A stretch of 7,537 nucleotides of DNA from BQJD01 sp964350265 (GTDB taxonomy: Bacteria > Pseudomonadota > Gammaproteobacteria > Arenicellales > CAJQKF01): positions 1-7,537 of the forward strand of contig CAYGJZ010000127.1 of the NCBI GenBank assembly GCA_964350265.1, in the 5' to 3' direction. Below the pieces are notes generated by a model that was given only the letters and a program-made list of their open reading frames with translations, ran no database searches and was not told the DNA's origin. Made by a program: the position numbers and the translations under genes. Shown piece after piece: positions 1 to 6,092 of this stretch. Every line of letters begins with the position of its first letter. Positions within the stretch are counted from its first letter, which is position 1.

Positions 1-131
1 TGATTTCCACCTTCGGATACTGGGCGCCGGGCTTGATTTCCACCTTCGGATACTGGGCACCGGGCTTGATCTCCACCTTCGGGTACTGGGCGCCGGGCTT
101 GATCTCCACCTTGGGATACTGGGCACCGGGC
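1..131 (-). repeat. 33-bp tandem repeat, four copies (first truncated by the window edge)
   Basis: Copies lie at 1-32, 33-65, 66-98 and 99-131, head to tail with no spacers. Each encodes PGAQYPKVEIK on the minus strand. The copies differ at four positions of the unit (GGC/GGT, TAC/TAT, CCG/CCC, GAA/GAG). All four are third codon positions and all are silent. The array may continue left of the window. Confidence 0.95.
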
Positions 132-337
132 TTGGGCAGGTTGCCGGCCTGGGCGGTGCGCAGGGTCCGCGGCGCGGTCTTGTCCGTCGACGCCTTGGCA
201 GCGGCGGGGGCGGCGGGCAGGCCGATGGCCTGGGCCGGGCTGATGCCGATGGTCATGCCGATGGCGGCAGCGGCGGCGGCAAGGCCGGCGATGCGGCGGC
301 GCTGGTTGCAGACAGGCTTGTTGTTCTTGTCGGTCAC
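1..337 (-). CDS. Exported 11-residue-repeat protein, partial (3' end off window)
   Basis: I do not recognise the family. The gene starts at a GTG (337-335) that overlaps the stop of the upstream CxxCxxCC gene as GTGA, with GGAG at 345-348, seven bases ahead; this strongly suggests translational coupling. The visible 112 codons begin with a basic stretch (NQRRRIAG, residues 11-18), then a run of alanines and a hydrophobic segment to SPAQA (33-37), a good signal peptidase I site. The RRRIAG stretch is loosely Tat-like. After an Ala/Pro/Lys linker, the unit PGAQYPKVEIK starts at residue 70 and repeats without a break to the edge: three complete copies and most of a fourth. The mature protein is therefore probably exported, lysine-rich and built of short extended repeats. 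Cell-surface, periplasmic and modified-peptide roles are all open. Reading frame and signal peptide are clear; function is unknown. Confidence 0.8.
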   Translation of the reverse strand, partial: MTDKNNKPVCNQRRRIAGLAAAAAAIGMTIGISPAQAIGLPAAPAAAKASTDKTAPRTLRTAQAGNLPKPGAQYPKVEIKPGAQYPKVEIKPGAQYPKVEIKPGAQYPKVEI

Positions 338-999
338 GATGGTTCTCCGGTGAAGTGTTGTACCCATTCGTCGATGGCAGCCAGGTGCAGGTTCAATTTT
401 TCTTCCAGCGCCGTGGGAACGGCCATGCCGTGCTCGGCGCAGTACTCGTCGACCATGGCATCGATGTCCAGCCAGGGCTTGGTCGGCGGCGCCGCGGACT
501 CGTCGTCGCCGTCGTCGCCGCCGGGGCCTTCCGAGGCCTGTTCCACGGCGTCCTGCAGGGCGTCGAACAGGCGGTAGAACAGCGCCTGGTAGCGATCCGC
601 CACCGCCGAGAAGTGGTCGGCACCCTGTGCGTCGAGGTAGTCGCCGACCTTGCCGTCGCGGCCGTAGACGCCCTCGGACTCGGGATGCGGCTTCAGTGCC
701 TGGTAGGTCTCCACGCCCCCGGCGCTGACGAAGCGGCCAAGGGGGTAGGTGCGACAGGGCAGCGGACGGTCCGGGTGCACCTGGCAGCCCTGCGGGGAAA
801 GGAACACGCAGGCGCCGGCGTCGAGCACCTTCAGGTAGGGACCCTCGGCATCCATGCAGGTGGCGATGAACTCGCCGGTGGTCAGGCCGCGGTTGCGGGC
901 CAGGCGCAGGATCTCGTAGGGATTCACCTGGATACGCTTGTAGTGGCAACAGCGTCCACAGGCATGGCAGGCATAGGAGAACGGAGTTTCGGTATTCAT
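334..999 (-). CDS. YkgJ/CxxCxxCC-family cysteine cluster protein
   Basis: A 221-residue protein with the putative zinc- or iron-chelating cysteine cluster domain. The hallmark CHACGRCC is at residues 11-18 (C11, C14, C17, C18). It is followed by C64, C72 and C82 in the typical context HPDRPLPCRTYP (75-86). These seven cysteines probably bind Zn or an Fe-S cluster. The tail is helical, with an acidic GDDGDDES stretch near residues 155-162 that may be a linker. The frame stays open upstream to 1509, but ATG at 999 puts the first cysteine at residue 11, as is usual in the family. No strong ribosome binding site is visible. The stop overlaps the GTG start of the exported repeat protein, so the two are almost certainly made together. 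The flagellin lysine methylase FliB also carries this kind of cluster, so a role in modifying the lysine-rich partner is conceivable, but that is inference. Confidence 0.85.
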   Translation of the reverse strand: MNTETPFSYACHACGRCCHYKRIQVNPYEILRLARNRGLTTGEFIATCMDAEGPYLKVLDAGACVFLSPQGCQVHPDRPLPCRTYPLGRFVSAGGVETYQALKPHPESEGVYGRDGKVGDYLDAQGADHFSAVADRYQALFYRLFDALQDAVEQASEGPGGDDGDDESAAPPTKPWLDIDAMVDEYCAEHGMAVPTALEEKLNLHLAAIDEWVQHFTGEPS

Positions 1000-1104
1000 G
1001 GCCGACGTGGGTCGCACATGGTGCTGCCGGGGTTCACCCGGCCAGCCTTGGGAAAGGGTGGGAATGTACCACGACCACATGCACGGCCAGGGCTCGCCAT
1101 GCAA

Positions 1105-1133
1105 CGCGTGATTCCCCGCAACCCGCGTATACT
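1105..1133 (+). promoter_or_regulatory. Weak promoter candidate for the small exported protein gene
   Basis: TATACT at 1128-1133 matches five of six bases of a -10 box. No convincing -35 box lies 16-18 bases upstream; the sequence there is CGCGTG. A start near 1140 would leave about 50 bases ahead of the ATG at 1189. The rest of the 189-bp divergent gap (1000-1188) shows nothing I can name, and I found no clear promoter for the minus-strand gene. Confidence 0.3.
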
Positions 1134-1188
1134 GTCCGTCGACGACCGGCGCCATGCCGGCGAAACCGATCCTTGGGGAGGCAAGCAG

Positions 1189-1590
1189 ATGAGAACGCAC
1201 ACGTTGAAGGCGGGACTGGCCGTGGCGATGCTCGGTGCGGGCACGGCGGTGGCGCAGACCGGCAGCTACTGGGAAGGCGTGGTGGATGCCAACATCCCGG
1301 TGAACTTCCACGCCGAATCGTTCACCGACGAGTCCATTGCCGGCAGCGTGCGCTTCGGTTCTTCCTGGTACGGCTTCGCCGACGATGCGCAGTTGTGCGA
1401 CCGCGCCACGCTCACCGCGAAGCGCCACGGCGACCACTACGCGTACCGCATCAGCGGCGCCTGCCGCGGCAAGGGCAAGCTTACCGTGAGCGCCGACAAC
1501 CCGGATCACCTCGACGGACTTGGCACCATCTACGATGCCTCCTCCGCGGGTGCTGCCAAGCGACGCAGCTTCTACCTCGAACGGAAGTAG
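1189..1590 (+). CDS. Small exported protein of unknown function
   Basis: A 133-residue protein that I do not recognise. The start is fixed by GGGGAGG seven bases before the ATG, and by the signal peptide that follows: MRTHTLK, then a hydrophobic Ala/Leu/Val core, ending at AVAQ with likely cleavage after A22. The mature part is about 111 residues. It is polar and rich in Gly, Ser and aromatic residues, with short alternating stretches that look like beta strands (SYWEGVV, SVRFGSSWYGF). It has two cysteines, C70 and C92, which could form a disulfide in the periplasm. There is no lipobox and no further membrane segment. It is transcribed away from the CxxCxxCC gene, and the MaoC gene follows 41 bp later. 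The larger open frames covering this stretch have no matching signal peptide or family features. Confidence 0.75.
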   Translation: MRTHTLKAGLAVAMLGAGTAVAQTGSYWEGVVDANIPVNFHAESFTDESIAGSVRFGSSWYGFADDAQLCDRATLTAKRHGDHYAYRISGACRGKGKLTVSADNPDHLDGLGTIYDASSAGAAKRRSFYLERK

Positions 1591-1631
1591 CCGTTGACGG
1601 CGCTTCTGCCACCTTCCCGGCGACGACGACC

Positions 1632-2108
1632 ATGCTGAACCCCCCGCGGGTCTACGAAGACTTCACCCCCGGCGACGTGTTTTCCTTCACCGTGCCGGCG
1701 CTGACCGACGCCGACATCATCGACTTCGCCGGCCGCTACGACCCGCAGCGCTTCCATCTCGACGCGGACGCCGCCGCACGGACCCACTTCGGCGGCCTGG
1801 TGGCCTCGGGCTTCCAGACCCAGTTGCTGTGCTTCGGGCCGTTCTGCCGCGAGGTGCTGGTGCATGCCGCGGCAGTGGGTGCGCCGGGCATCGACGAACT
1901 GCAGTGGCTGCGGCCGTGGTTCCCCGGCGAAACCCTCGACGGCGAGGTGCACCTGCTCGGCAAGAAGCCGTCCAGCCGCCGCGCCGACCGCGGCTACCTC
2001 GACTTCGAACTGGTTGCCGGCTGCGATGACCAGCCGGTGTTCCGCATGCGCTGGACGGTGATCATGCTCACCCGCGAAGGCGCCAACCTGCATTCGGAGG
2101 AATCATGA
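1632..2108 (+). CDS. MaoC-like hotdog-fold dehydratase
   Basis: A 158-residue single hotdog-domain protein of the MaoC/R-specific enoyl-CoA hydratase group. In this family an Asp and a His add water across a trans-2-enoyl-CoA double bond. The active-site segment FAGRYDPQRFHLD (residues 32-44) carries D37 and H42 in the expected spacing, followed by the conserved FGGLVASG (53-60). The length fits a stand-alone MaoC domain. The ATG at 1632 has no strong ribosome binding site; it was chosen because the domain begins with YEDFTPGDVF soon after it. Its stop overlaps the next gene as ATGA, so it is coupled to the PanE-family reductase. The true substrate is unknown. A CoA thioester is likely from the family, but this pairing does not define a pathway. 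Confidence 0.88.
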   Translation: MLNPPRVYEDFTPGDVFSFTVPALTDADIIDFAGRYDPQRFHLDADAAARTHFGGLVASGFQTQLLCFGPFCREVLVHAAAVGAPGIDELQWLRPWFPGETLDGEVHLLGKKPSSRRADRGYLDFELVAGCDDQPVFRMRWTVIMLTREGANLHSEES

Positions 2109-3034
2109 ACCTTGCCATTTTCGGCGCCGGCGCGCTGGGCGGCTACTTCGGCGCGCGGCTGGCCGCGGCCGGTCACCGGGTCGCCTTCATCGCCCGCGGC
2201 GCGCACCTGGCGGCGCTGCAGCGCGATGGCCTGCGGGTGGAAAGCGCCCTCGGCGACGCCCACCTGCCCGCCGTCGAGGCCACCGGCGAGCCGGCCGACA
2301 TCGGCCAGGTGGACCAGGTGCTGATGCTGGTCAAGCTGCCCGACACCGAGGCCGCCGCGCGGCAGCTCGGCCCGTTGCTCGGCGAGCACACCGCGGTGGC
2401 CTGCTTCCAGAACGGCGTCGACGGTGCGGCCATGGTCGGCGACGTGATCGGCGCCGAGCGCGTGTTCGGCGGCTCGGCCTACATCTTCGCTGACCTGCGC
2501 GCCCCGGGCGTGGTGCGGCATCGCGGCAGCATTGCCCGGCTGGTGTTCGGCGAGTTCGGTGCACCGCCCTCGCCGCGGGTGTCGGCACTGGCGGCGGCGC
2601 TCGCCGATGCGGCGGTGGACCACGAAGTGGTGGACGATGCCCGCGTGCGCACCTGGGAGAAGTTCGTGCTGCTGGCCGCGGTCAGCGGCGTGACCACGTT
2701 GACCCGGCTGTCCATCGACCAGGTGCTGGCCGACGGGCACTGCGCCTCGCTGTTCCGCGATGCCATGGAGGAAACCGCGGCGGTGGGTCGGCGCGAATGC
2801 CCGGCGCTGGCCGAGGACATCGCCGCCCGCCAGTTCGCCTTCACCGCCACGCTGCCGCCGGGCATGCGCTCGTCGATGTTCGACGATCTTTCTCGTGGCA
2901 AGCCGCTGGAACTGGCCTGGCTGAGCGGCGCGGTGGCACGCCGCGGTGCGCAGCACGGCATCGCCACCCCGGTGCACGACGCCATCTTCCGCGCCCTTCA
3001 TCCCTATGCCGACGGGGCACCCGGCGGCGGCTGA
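2105..3034 (+). CDS. panE: Ketopantoate reductase (PanE/ApbA) family protein
   Basis: A 309-residue protein of the 2-dehydropantoate 2-reductase family, which reduces ketopantoate to pantoate with NADPH on the way to pantothenate and CoA. The N-terminal Rossmann loop GAGALGG is at residues 7-13, and R31 is placed to contact the NADP phosphate. Residues matching those known in E. coli PanE are visible: N103 in FQNG, K186 in the WEKF segment, S257 in SSM, and E269 in GKPLEL. Length is normal and the protein looks intact. The start overlaps the MaoC stop (ATGA), with GGAGG seven bases upstream. Many genomes carry several PanE-like paralogues acting on other 2-oxo acids. Pairing with MaoC, and the absence of panB or panC nearby, leaves the substrate open. 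The family call is firm; the exact gene symbol is less so. Confidence 0.88.
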   Translation: MNLAIFGAGALGGYFGARLAAAGHRVAFIARGAHLAALQRDGLRVESALGDAHLPAVEATGEPADIGQVDQVLMLVKLPDTEAAARQLGPLLGEHTAVACFQNGVDGAAMVGDVIGAERVFGGSAYIFADLRAPGVVRHRGSIARLVFGEFGAPPSPRVSALAAALADAAVDHEVVDDARVRTWEKFVLLAAVSGVTTLTRLSIDQVLADGHCASLFRDAMEETAAVGRRECPALAEDIAARQFAFTATLPPGMRSSMFDDLSRGKPLELAWLSGAVARRGAQHGIATPVHDAIFRALHPYADGAPGGG

Positions 3035-3055
3035 GATTCACGCCGCCGGCAGTGC
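3017..3055. terminator. Hairpin across the panE/ilvB convergent stops (possible bidirectional terminator)
   Basis: The arms CCGGCGGCG (3021-3029) and CGCCGCCGG (3041-3049) are perfect complements, and GCAC (3017-3020) can pair with GTGC (3052-3055) across a two-base bulge. The 11-base loop (3030-3040) contains both stop codons, TGA of panE and TGA of ilvB. No T-run follows on either side, so it is not a textbook intrinsic terminator. It may halt or stabilise both converging transcripts. Confidence 0.4.
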
Positions 3056-4711
3056 CTCGGTGAGCATCTCGTGGTTGGCGCCGCCCGGCGGCACCATCGG
3101 GTAGACCCGCTCGTCGCCGCGCACCGGGACGATGACGAAGCGTGGTCCCGGCGTCGCCAGCGACTCGGCCAGGATGTCCGCGGTGCCGTGTTCGCCAAGG
3201 TCGGTTACCGGCCAGCCGAAGCCGCGGGCAATGGCGGCGAAGTCGGTGCAGCGACCCAGGTCCGAGGCGAAGCGGTTGCCGCCGTAGAACAGGTCCTGCT
3301 GCTGGCGCACCAGGCCAAGGGCGGCGTTGTCGAGCAGCACCAGCTTGATGTTGAGCGACAGTTCCGCGGCCACCGCCAGTTCCTGGATGTTGAGCAGGAT
3401 GCTGCCATCGCCGCTGAAGCACACCACCGGCCGCTCGGGCTCGGCCAGCGCCGCGCCGATGGCGGCGGGCAGGCCGAAGCCCATGGTGCCCAGCCCGCCG
3501 GAGGTCAGCCACTGCCGGGGCCGGGCAAAGGGATAGGCCTGCGCCGCCCACATCTGGTGCTGGCCGACGTCGGTGGTGACGATGGCGGTCTCGCCGAGGA
3601 CTTCGCCGACCATGCGCACCAGGTCGGCGGGCCGGCGCGGGTCGCGGCCGCCGGGTGGCGACGGGTGCTCGGCCTTGAGCGTCTCGATGCGTGACCGCCA
3701 GCGTGGCCGACGGCGTGTCGGCAGGCGTTGCAGGAGGGCTTCCACGGTGGCCAGGGCATCGCCGGGCAGCGGGTAGTCGGCATGGCGGATCTTGTGGATC
3801 TCGCTGGCGTCGACATCCACGTGCACTACCTTCGCCCCGGGGCAGAACGCCGCCACCTTGCCGGTGGCGCGATCATCGAAGCGCGCGCCGACGGCGATCA
3901 GGAGGTCGCACTGTTGCAGGGCGTGGTTGGTGGCGGCGGCACCGTGCATGCCGAGCATGCCCAGCGACAGCGGGTGGTCGTGGGGCAGCACGCCGAGCGC
4001 CATCAGCGTCATCACCGTGGGCAGGTCCTGGCGCTCGGCCAGCGCCCGCGCGGCGCTCGCGGCGCCGGCATGGATGACGCCGCCACCGAGGTAGAGCACC
4101 GGCTGCCTGGCGCGGGCAATGGCCGCGGCGGCGGCATCCAGCGACGGGTCGTCGGCGGCACGGGCTCTCTCCGCCCGGCCCGGCGACGGCAGGCGGTCGA
4201 ACTCGAAGGTGGCCTTCTGCACGCAGCGGGGGATATCCACCAGCACCGGCCCGGGGCGGCCGGAGGCGGCGATGCGAAAGGCCGCCGGGATGGTCTCCAC
4301 CAGCTCGTCCACCGAACGCACCAGGAAGCTCGCCTTGCACACGGGAAGGCTCATGCCGACGATGTCCACCTCCTGGAAGGCATCGGTGCCGAGCAGCGCC
4401 AGCGGCACCTGGCCGGTAATGCACACCAGCGGGATCGAATCGAGACGGGCGTCGGCCAGCGCGGTGAGCACGTTGGTGGCGCCGGGACCGGAGGTGGCGA
4501 AGCACACCGCCGGGCTGCCGCTGACCCGCGCCATGCCCTGGGCGATGAAGCCGGCACCCTGCTCGTGGCGCGCCGCGACATGGCGGATGCGGCTCATGCT
4601 CAGCGCATCGTACAGCGGCAGGTTGGCACCGCCGGGCATGCCGGCAACATGGGTGATGCCCTGTTGCTCGAGCAAGGCGATGGTCAGCTCCGCGCCTGTT
4701 TTCCTGTTCAT
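3038..4711 (-). CDS. ilvB: Acetolactate synthase I large (catalytic) subunit
   Basis: A 557-residue thiamine-diphosphate enzyme. It condenses two pyruvates to acetolactate (valine, leucine), or pyruvate plus 2-ketobutyrate to acetohydroxybutyrate (isoleucine). The catalytic Glu is E50 in RHEQGAGF. TDAFQEVD (109-116), the middle FAD-binding region with RFDDR (278-282), and the ThDP/Mg motif starting GDGS (434-437) with N462 are all present. It resembles E. coli IlvB (AHAS I) more than IlvG: GAGFIAQGMAR, RPRQWLTSGG and ALGLVRQQQDLFY are IlvB-like. Q471 sits where AHAS II has the Trp that favours 2-ketobutyrate, as in AHAS I. ATG 4711 has GGAG nine bases upstream. Expression should be set by the attenuator in front. 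Oddly, no ilvN small-subunit gene follows; the convergent reductase ends 3 bp away. A partner encoded elsewhere, or an enzyme working alone, are both possible. Confidence 0.95.
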   Translation of the reverse strand: MNRKTGAELTIALLEQQGITHVAGMPGGANLPLYDALSMSRIRHVAARHEQGAGFIAQGMARVSGSPAVCFATSGPGATNVLTALADARLDSIPLVCITGQVPLALLGTDAFQEVDIVGMSLPVCKASFLVRSVDELVETIPAAFRIAASGRPGPVLVDIPRCVQKATFEFDRLPSPGRAERARAADDPSLDAAAAAIARARQPVLYLGGGVIHAGAASAARALAERQDLPTVMTLMALGVLPHDHPLSLGMLGMHGAAATNHALQQCDLLIAVGARFDDRATGKVAAFCPGAKVVHVDVDASEIHKIRHADYPLPGDALATVEALLQRLPTRRRPRWRSRIETLKAEHPSPPGGRDPRRPADLVRMVGEVLGETAIVTTDVGQHQMWAAQAYPFARPRQWLTSGGLGTMGFGLPAAIGAALAEPERPVVCFSGDGSILLNIQELAVAAELSLNIKLVLLDNAALGLVRQQQDLFYGGNRFASDLGRCTDFAAIARGFGWPVTDLGEHGTADILAESLATPGPRFVIVPVRGDERVYPMVPPGGANHEMLTEALPAA

Positions 4712-4771
4712 CCGATCGATCTCCGGTGGATCGTCCGGGAAGGCGGCGGGGGTGCTGGATGGACAAAGAAA

Positions 4772-4802
4772 AACCCCCGCCGGCTCGCACCGGACGGGGG
4801 TT
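4772..4802 (-). terminator. Attenuator terminator hairpin of the ilv leader
   Basis: On the minus strand, AACCCCCG-T-CCGG pairs with CCGG-CGGGGGTT around the loop TGCGAG, giving 12 base pairs with one bulged T. TTTTT then CTTT follows (4773 down to 4765). It lies 21 bases beyond the leader-peptide stop and about 60 bases before ilvB, the usual place for an amino-acid biosynthesis attenuator. When charged valine, isoleucine or leucine tRNA is plentiful, transcription should stop here. Confidence 0.9.
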
Positions 4803-4834
4803 GTGGATTCGGTTGCTCTCCCCTTACGGTGCGA
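4785..4834 (-). promoter_or_regulatory. Antiterminator pairing competing with the attenuator
   Basis: TCGCACCG at the end of the leader peptide coding sequence (4834-4827) is perfectly complementary to CGGTGCGA (4792-4785), which forms the loop and part of the terminator stem. GGGG just after the leader stop (4823-4820) can also pair with the CCCCC of the terminator arm (4800-4796). The two folds are mutually exclusive. An earlier hairpin, GTACGCC (4883-4877) with GGCGTAC (4847-4841), brackets the Val/Ile codon run and could be the pause structure. A ribosome stalled on those codons would break it and free the antiterminator arm. Confidence 0.75.
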
Positions 4835-4919
4835 TGCGGCGTACGCCGATAATGACGACGTCTACGACGACGACGGGGCGTACCAGCGCGATCAGCACGG
4901 AGGGCAGGTTCTTGTTCAT
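4824..4919 (-). CDS. ivbL: ilv operon leader peptide (ivbL-like), 31 residues
   Basis: A short frame from ATG 4919 to TAA 4824-4826. Sixteen of its 31 residues are branched-chain: nine Val, four Ile and three Leu, including VVVVDVVII at residues 16-24. It resembles the E. coli ilvBN leader IvbL in composition, in its consecutive valines and in ending with Ala-Pro. It senses charged branched-chain tRNAs: ribosome stalling in the Val/Ile run selects the antiterminator, and smooth translation allows the terminator. It probably has no other function as a peptide. There is no ribosome binding site; the promoter places the transcript start on its ATG, so it is probably translated as a leaderless mRNA. 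Recognised from composition, position and the hairpins that follow; too short for homology alone. Confidence 0.9.
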   Translation of the reverse strand: MNKNLPSVLIALVRPVVVVDVVIIGVRRIAP

Positions 4920-4925
4920 GGCGGC

Positions 4926-4955
4926 AAGATAAACGCCCCTTCGCGACCCTGTCAA
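4926..4955 (-). promoter_or_regulatory. Promoter of the ivbL-ilvB unit
   Basis: On the minus strand a perfect -35 TTGACA (4955-4950) is followed by an 18-base spacer and TATCTT (4931-4926) as the -10. TTATCT one base upstream (17-base spacer) is the alternative. Six bases, GCCGCC, separate the -10 from the leader ATG, so the expected +1 is the A of that ATG. The promoter lies just beyond the stop of the upstream Xre/ImmA gene, with no terminator visible between them. Confidence 0.75.
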
Positions 4956-4975
4956 GAAATCGTTACTGCTCACTC

Positions 4976-6067
4976 TCAATTTACAACGCGCAAGTGTCCG
5001 TAGGTCGCACCGAATCGAATCCCGTCACCATACATTTGCTTGAACTCTTCAGGGGACAGATATAGCAGTTCTGCCAACTCTTCTGTGCTGTACCCCAAGT
5101 TCTCATGGTGAAAGCGCACCAGCTCCCTCAAGGCCCCAGGCTCTTCCGGCTCGATATTGTGAGGTTCCCGTTTCCGATACCCCAACTTTCCCATCTCCAT
5201 AAAAAACATTTTCTTCTGATAGGGAGTGATAAGGTCAAGTTGATCCGCCCGCATCGCCAGAGATGCCATAGAAACCTTCCAATACAGTTTTAGATTTGCC
5301 AGTTGCCGCAGATCGAACTTCTTAAGTTGGTGCTTAAATTCTTTGCGAGGGACCAAAAAAGCACTTGCAAACAAATCCGCCTCCGACTCCATTTGATCGT
5401 CATCCTTCAACGTTAACGTGTGAAGAATCATATGTCCTAATTCATGGGCCAGCGTAAATCGCACACGGTCTGTTGGAGACTTGGAATTAATAAAGAACAG
5501 GATCGGTAATCCGTCAATCCGTTGACTCATGGCGTCGATCAAATCTGTCCCGAAGTCGCAAGGGATTACGATTGCCCCAAACCTTTCGATCAACTCGACC
5601 ATGCTCTCTACGGGGCCAGGAGGCACATCAAGGAATTCTCTGATATGAGATGCAATGTCCTCAATGCTTGCGCTTTCCTTTGAGTACCCCGAATAGTCGT
5701 CTATATCTATCTCCGGTATGGTTTTCCTTTTCCCTTCGTTAACGGACTTGTGCAACGTCGCAATATGCATGCGTCGCAAATTCATTTCCGCGACTATCTT
5801 GTTCAGAGCCTTTGCCGATAACTTTTTTCTCTTGCGGAAATGAAAAGGCGGAAACCCATACGGCCTCCCACGTTCATAGAACAATCGTGAAGAGAAGTTG
5901 AGCAGGTCTGACAGCTCTTGAACGAACTCTTCTGGCGGCTCAATTATTCCATTTTCATACTTTGATAGAGTTCCCTGGCCTATCCCCAAACGTGAGGCCA
6001 GTTCAGCCTGAGTCATCCCGCGTACATCACGGGCGAGAGTCATCATGTGTGGATTGAACTCGACCAT
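4976..6067 (-). CDS. Xre-family HTH / ImmA-IrrE metallopeptidase fusion, predicted antitoxin or regulator
   Basis: A 363-residue protein. An Xre-type helix-turn-helix occupies about residues 7-60 (MTQAELASRLGIGQGTLSKYENG, 18-40). A linker follows, then an ImmA/IrrE (COG2856, DUF955) zinc peptidase domain from about 135 to 300, with HELGH at 208-212 and the third-ligand Glu E229 in EADLFASAFLVP. The peptidase motif is intact, so the enzyme may be active. After it, GYSTEELAELLYLSPEEFKQMYG (325-347) looks like a second, short HTH-like element. In phages and mobile elements such proteins cleave or counteract partner repressors. Comparative genomics predicts Xre-COG2856 fusions to be antitoxins encoded beside varied toxins. 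The gene lies 25 bp after the 185-residue gene, in one operon, and base composition is much lower in GC than its neighbours. GGTGA precedes the ATG by four bases. Domain assignment is firm; the role is inferred. Confidence 0.9.
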   Translation of the reverse strand: MVEFNPHMMTLARDVRGMTQAELASRLGIGQGTLSKYENGIIEPPEEFVQELSDLLNFSSRLFYERGRPYGFPPFHFRKRKKLSAKALNKIVAEMNLRRMHIATLHKSVNEGKRKTIPEIDIDDYSGYSKESASIEDIASHIREFLDVPPGPVESMVELIERFGAIVIPCDFGTDLIDAMSQRIDGLPILFFINSKSPTDRVRFTLAHELGHMILHTLTLKDDDQMESEADLFASAFLVPRKEFKHQLKKFDLRQLANLKLYWKVSMASLAMRADQLDLITPYQKKMFFMEMGKLGYRKREPHNIEPEEPGALRELVRFHHENLGYSTEELAELLYLSPEEFKQMYGDGIRFGATYGHLRVVN

Positions 6068-6092
6068 CTTGTCACCGACGAAAAGCGAATAG

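Noticed and set aside
1..131. Tandem 33-bp repeats as a CRISPR array
   Set aside because: The copies abut with no spacers and form a continuous coding frame with silent differences, so they are protein-coding repeats.
33..353. Plus-strand 106-codon frame over the repeat region
   Set aside because: It is the antisense of the minus-strand gene, which has a ribosome binding site, a signal peptide and coupling to its neighbour. The antisense frame shows no family features.
334..1509. A 391-codon version of the CxxCxxCC protein starting at 1509
   Set aside because: The extra 170 codons overlap the plus-strand exported protein gene and have no domain features. The family normally starts shortly before its first cysteine, which fits ATG 999.
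355..1590. A 411-codon plus-strand frame including the exported protein
   Set aside because: Its first 278 codons are antisense to the CxxCxxCC gene. The signal peptide and GGAGG show the true start at 1189.
1994..3001. Long minus-strand frame opposite the PanE-family gene
   Set aside because: Low-complexity His/Arg/Gly-rich shadow typical of GC-rich DNA, opposite a gene with clear catalytic residues.
3038..4711. Naming the acetolactate synthase ilvG (AHAS II)
   Set aside because: Many segments match AHAS I better, and the AHAS II-specific Trp position holds Gln (Q471). The leader peptide also resembles IvbL more than IlvL.
3728..4852. Long plus-strand frames opposite ilvB
   Set aside because: Antisense shadows of a strongly conserved enzyme gene, with no recognisable domains.
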